DNA of 64,000 bases from Physcomitrium patens. Its lineage: Eukaryota; Streptophyta; Bryopsida; Funariales; Funariaceae. Positions 60,442 to 64,000 of the stretch are shown one piece after another. Position 1 is the first letter of the stretch; the number at the start of each line of letters is the position of its first letter. The notes below the pieces were generated by a model that did not search any database, was not told the DNA's origin, and saw only the letters and a list, made by a program, of their open reading frames with translations. Position numbers and translations under genes: made by a program. The stretch is taken from assembly GCF_000002425.4 (NCBI RefSeq), contig NC_037262.1:9971968-10035967 (forward strand). Direction: 5' to 3'.

Positions 60442-63400
60442 GGACCGTACAGCTGGAACCTTGTACAATTCCTAATGAAGGTCCTATCCTCTCCTCAGAA
60501 CCCTCTTCTTATTTTATAATAGACTTATATTTAGGACCTAAGAATTACAAAGCCTCTGCTTTATTAGATTCGGGAGCCTCAGCATGTTTTTTAGATGAAC
60601 AATTTGTTAAAAGTCGTAAAATACGCTTTGTACAGAAACCTAAACCAGTACATGTAGAAGTCATAGATGATCGTCCCTTGTCTTCTAGAGATGTCACTCA
60701 TGAAACTCGGCCTATAAAAGTAACAATAGACGGTCATGATAGCTACATAGCTTTTAACATAATTAAATCTCCGTCCAATCCAGTTATTTTAGGTTTATCC
60801 TGGCTAGAAAAATATAACCCTCAAATAGATTGGAATTTACGTAAACTTGATTTTTCCCAGAGCGTTATTAATAGTTCTACCAACCAAGTAAAAAATTATA
60901 AGTCTAGTATAGTAAAACCTGTACTGATAGGTGCAAAAGCATTTATACATGCAGCAAAAGAAGGATCAACTTTTGCTATTTATGCTGCACCTATTTCTAA
61001 AAACGTAAAGACTTCAAGTCGCATTCCAAGTCAATATCAGGAGTATCAAGACGTTTTTGAGAAAAAGAATGCAGATATTCTTCCTGAGCATCGCCCATAT
61101 GATTGTTCAATCGACCTCAAGGAAGGAACTCAGCCACTATTTGGACCAATTTACAGTTTATCGCAAGATGAGATGGCTGAACTCAAGACATATATTGACG
61201 AGAATTTAGCGAAGAATTTCATACGCCATTCAAAATCTCCAGCAGGAGCTCCAATTCTATTCGTAAAGAAAAAAGATGGATCTTTACGAATGTGTGTTGA
61301 TTATCGAGGACTCAACAAGATCACAATCAAGAACAGGTATCCATTACCTTTGATATTAGGACTCCTTGACCAGTTGAATCAAGCTAAGATCTATACAAAA
61401 ATAGATCTAAAAGGAGCATATAATCTAGTACGGATCAAAGAAGGAGATGAATAGAAGACTGCGTTTCGAACCAGGTATGGACATTTCGAATATAATGTCA
61501 TGCCCTTTGGACTCACGAATGCACCAGTTGCTTTTCAACATCTCATGAATGATGTATTTCGTGAATTCTTAGACAATTTTGTCGTCTGCTATCTAGACGA
61601 TATCTTGATCTATTCTAAGAATGTCGAAGAACATGAAATACATGTTCGTCAAGTATTACAAAAACTTAGAGATGCAGGATTGTACGCCAAGATGGAAAAG
61701 TGTGTATTTCACACTACTCAAGTTGACTTTTTAGGATACATCATTTCAAATGATGGTCTCATGATGGATTCTAAGAAAGTCCAAACAATCATGGATTGGA
61801 AGATTCCAAGGACAGTAAGAGATGTCCAATGTTTCTTGGGATTTGCCAATTACTATCGGATCTTCATCAAAGATTTCTCACGAGTTGCAGCTCCACTTAC
61901 ACGCTTGACTAGTAAAGATAAATTCCAATGGAATCAAGAAGCGGAAGCAGCATTTGAAGCCTTGAAGACATCGTTTGTCTCTGCACCAGTCTTATATCGT
62001 GTTGACTTTTCCAAGGCATTTTTTATGGAAACAGATGCATCAGATTTTGCCTTGGGTGCAGTTTTATCACAAATGGGAACAGATGACAAACTTCATCCGA
62101 TAGCTTTTCATTCAAGAAAATTCTCAGCAGCCGAGATCAATTATGAGATCCACGATAAAGAACTTCTTGCGATCGTGGATTCCTTTCAAGAATGGCGTCA
62201 TTATCTAGAAGGCACTTCTAGTCCAGTCACTGTGTATACAGATCACAAGAACCTCGAGTATTTCATGTCAGCACGCATGTTGAATCGTCGTCAAGCTCGT
62301 TGGAGTATGTCTTTGTCAAGATTCGAGTTCATTATCACTTATCGGCCAGGAAAACAAGAAGGCTTGTCTGATGCCCTATCTAGACATTCTTATTTTGCAC
62401 CAAAAGAAGGAGATGCAGCTTTTGAGCAACAAAGAACGGTCCTCTTGAAACCGGAGCAATTTCATCTCCGAGCAATGAAATCAACATTGACTGTTGATTC
62501 AACTTTTCTCAAGCAAATCCAGTCCAGTATGTCCTCAGACCCTCTTGTTTATGATATTGAGAATAATTCTTCCAAGTCTCATGATCCTTCTAAGTTCGAG
62601 TTCAAGAATAATCTATTATATTTTGAAGGACGCCTATATGTTCCAAAAGGAGAAGCACGTTTACGTGTTCTTCAAGCACGTCATGACTTTCCAGCAGCAA
62701 GGCACTTTGGATATAATAAGACTTTGGAACTCATATCAAGAGATTTTTGGTGGCCACAAATGTGGAAGTCAGTCAAAGACTTTGTACAATCATGTGATAT
62801 TTGTTCAAGATCAAAAATTCCTCGTCATCGACCTCACGGACTTCTTCAGCCATTACCTATACAAGAACAACCATGGTCTCCTGTTTCTATGGATTTCATC
62901 ACAGATCTTCCAAGCTCAAGATCTTATGATTCTATATTTGTGATAGTAGATCGTTTCACCAAGATGGCACATTTTGTGCCATATACAAAATCTATCACAG
63001 GTGAAGAAACAGCTAAGCTTTTCATTGATAATATCTATCGCTATCATGGATTACCTAAAGATATCATATTGGATAGGGGAACTCAATTTGTGTCAAGATT
63101 TTGGAGGACCCTTTTCAAGATTTTAAAAGTGGACATAAAGCTATCTTCGGCTTTCCATCCTCAAACTGATGGACAAACAGAGCGCGTAAACCAAGTCTTG
63201 GAGCAATATTTAAGGTGTACTATCAACTACCAACAAGATGATTGGACAACCTTTCTGCCATTGACAGAGTTTGCTTATAATAATACGGTACATTCTTCCA
63301 CGCAACAAACACCTTTCTTTGCCAATTATGGCTATCATCCACGACTTGATACTTTTGATTTTTCAAAAGTTGATAATCCTGCAGCAGAAGATATGGCAAA

Positions 63401-63956
63401 TCGGTTGTCAGAGTTACATGCAATAATGAAGACGCAATTAAAGGAAGCTCAAGAACAAAAAAAGATAAACGTAGATCTATATCGTAAGGAGCAACCACAA
63501 CTCAATGTGGGTGATAAGGTATGGCTACTTCGTCGCAATATCAAGACTACTCGACCTTGTGACAAGTTGGACTATTGTAGGCTTGGCCCCTTTTCTGTTT
63601 CTGAACAAATCAACCCAGTTGCATATCGGTTATATCTACCGGAGTCAATGAAGATCCATCCTGTATTCCACGTGTCTCTTCTTGAACCATATAAGACAGT
63701 GGATATACAAGGAAGAAGACAAATGCCACCGCCTCCTATAGAAGTAGATAATAATGAAGAATTTGAAGTGGAAGAGATATTAGACTCAAGGCAGTGCCGA
63801 AATAAGCTGGAATATCTTGTTCATTGGCGCGGATATGATATTAGTGAATGCACATGGGAGTGTCATGGATACAAAATACAGACAAGAAAACTAGACAAGA
63901 AGTTCAAGAAGAACTGGATTAATCAGATGAGTACAAGAACAACACCAGAAAGGTGA
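60378..63956 (+). pseudogene. Element 3 pol: nearly intact polyprotein with one stop, chimeric end
   Basis: One frame, open upstream to 60378 and broken only by TAG at 61452-61454, where element 2 has TGG (Trp). Protease [12 protein letters not shown] near 60563; RT with [19 protein letters not shown] near 61263 and YLDDIL near 61590; RNase H METDASDFALGAVLSQ near 62026; integrase zinc motif with HH and CDICSRSK (62670-62815); core with MDFITDLP, DRGTQFVSRFW, TDGQTERVNQVLEQ (62890-63210); GPF module near 63587; chromodomain EVEEILDS to ISECTWE (63762-63860). From 63861 the frame reads through an inserted LTR for 31 codons, so the last residues (CHGYKIQ onward) are not pol. All catalytic residues I can check are present. 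It is the best reference in the window for the other copies. Confidence 0.94.
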
Positions 63957-64000
63957 GCTAGAACTCCAAAAGATGTGTTGTCGAGATTGAAGAACCCTTC
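63861..64000 (-). repeat. Family A LTR, partial, inserted in element 3 chromodomain
   Basis: Starts TGTCATGGATAC, the reverse complement of the family A LTR end (GTGTCCGTGACA with changes), and follows the element 2 LTR to the window edge. The 5 bp before it are GGGAG; the matching right copy is outside the window. It may be a whole element or a solo LTR. Confidence 0.88.

Larger units (their letters stand above)
58672..63860 (+). mobile_element. Element 3: best-preserved family B element (3' end missing)
   Basis: 5' LTR, PBS, gag and almost all of pol in one piece. Inserted into the chromodomain of element 5 (preceding 5 bp ATATG). At 63860 its own chromodomain is cut by a family A LTR on the minus strand. 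The rest of pol, ORF3 and the 3' LTR must lie past the window end. gag has four stops, pol only one. Confidence 0.93.

Noticed and set aside
62494-62943. 149-codon frame inside element 3 pol
   Set aside because: Alternative frame of integrase coding sequence; translation has no retroelement or host motif.
63861-63956. Apparent C-terminal extension of the 818-codon pol frame
   Set aside because: It is the antisense of an inserted family A LTR, not a real domain.
1-64000. Fungal genome with RIP
   Set aside because: The transition signature alone could fit RIP, but the NFU gene is of plant type and the structure of the elements fits plant chromoviruses; methyl-cytosine decay in a plant is the simpler reading.

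Overview
The window looks like nuclear DNA of a land plant. The evidence is a mitochondrial NFU4/5-type iron-sulfur scaffold gene of plant type, AT-rich intergenic DNA, and many nested Ty3/gypsy retrotransposons of the chromovirus type (integrase followed by a chromodomain). A bryophyte or other compact-gene plant is possible because both host genes read as single exons, but the species cannot be fixed from this sequence. There is no sign of bacterial operons, CRISPR arrays, rRNA or tRNA genes.

Layout. Positions 1-6030 are genic and of moderate GC. They hold two minus-strand genes: the NFU-like gene (1677-2562, with a frameshift near its 3' end) and an unrecognised 385-codon gene with a possible PIN-like N-terminus (3902-5059). 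From about 6030 to the end the sequence is strongly AT-rich and made of retrotransposons in all stages of decay. The central block (13475-31960) is a five-level nest: an old repeat (family C) contains element 0 (14556-31669), which contains a family D LTR-like repeat, which contains element 1 (17593-30264, target duplication GTAAT), whose gag is split by element 2 (23033-29321, target duplication AAAGG). Elements 1 and 2 can be delimited to the base. A second nest lies at the right end: element 5 (from 53664) is broken in its chromodomain by element 3 (from 58672), which is itself broken in its chromodomain by another LTR (from 63861). Between them lie element 4 (41750-47765) and several truncated relics.

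Two retrotransposon families dominate. Family A (elements 0, 2 and the LTR at 63861) has about 460-495 bp LTRs; in element 2 they carry a dense array of perfect heat-shock-element-like GAA/TTC repeats just upstream of a TATA box. Family B (elements 1, 3, 5 and relic LTRs) has about 555 bp LTRs without that array. Both families have gag and pol in a -1 frame relation, a tRNA-iMet-like primer site set 23-27 nt inside the LTR edge, and an extra small ORF (here ORF3) between pol and the 3' LTR. ORF3 is recognisable in elements 0, 1 and 2 and I cannot match it to a known family.

Decay is mostly by C-to-T and G-to-A change. Element 2 has eleven in-frame stops over gag, pol and ORF3, all of kinds that C-to-T can create, and no frameshift. 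This fits deamination of methylated cytosine in silenced heterochromatin. Older layers of the nest are more AT-rich, in agreement with the insertion order. The most interesting signals are the heat-shock-element LTR and the conserved ORF3.
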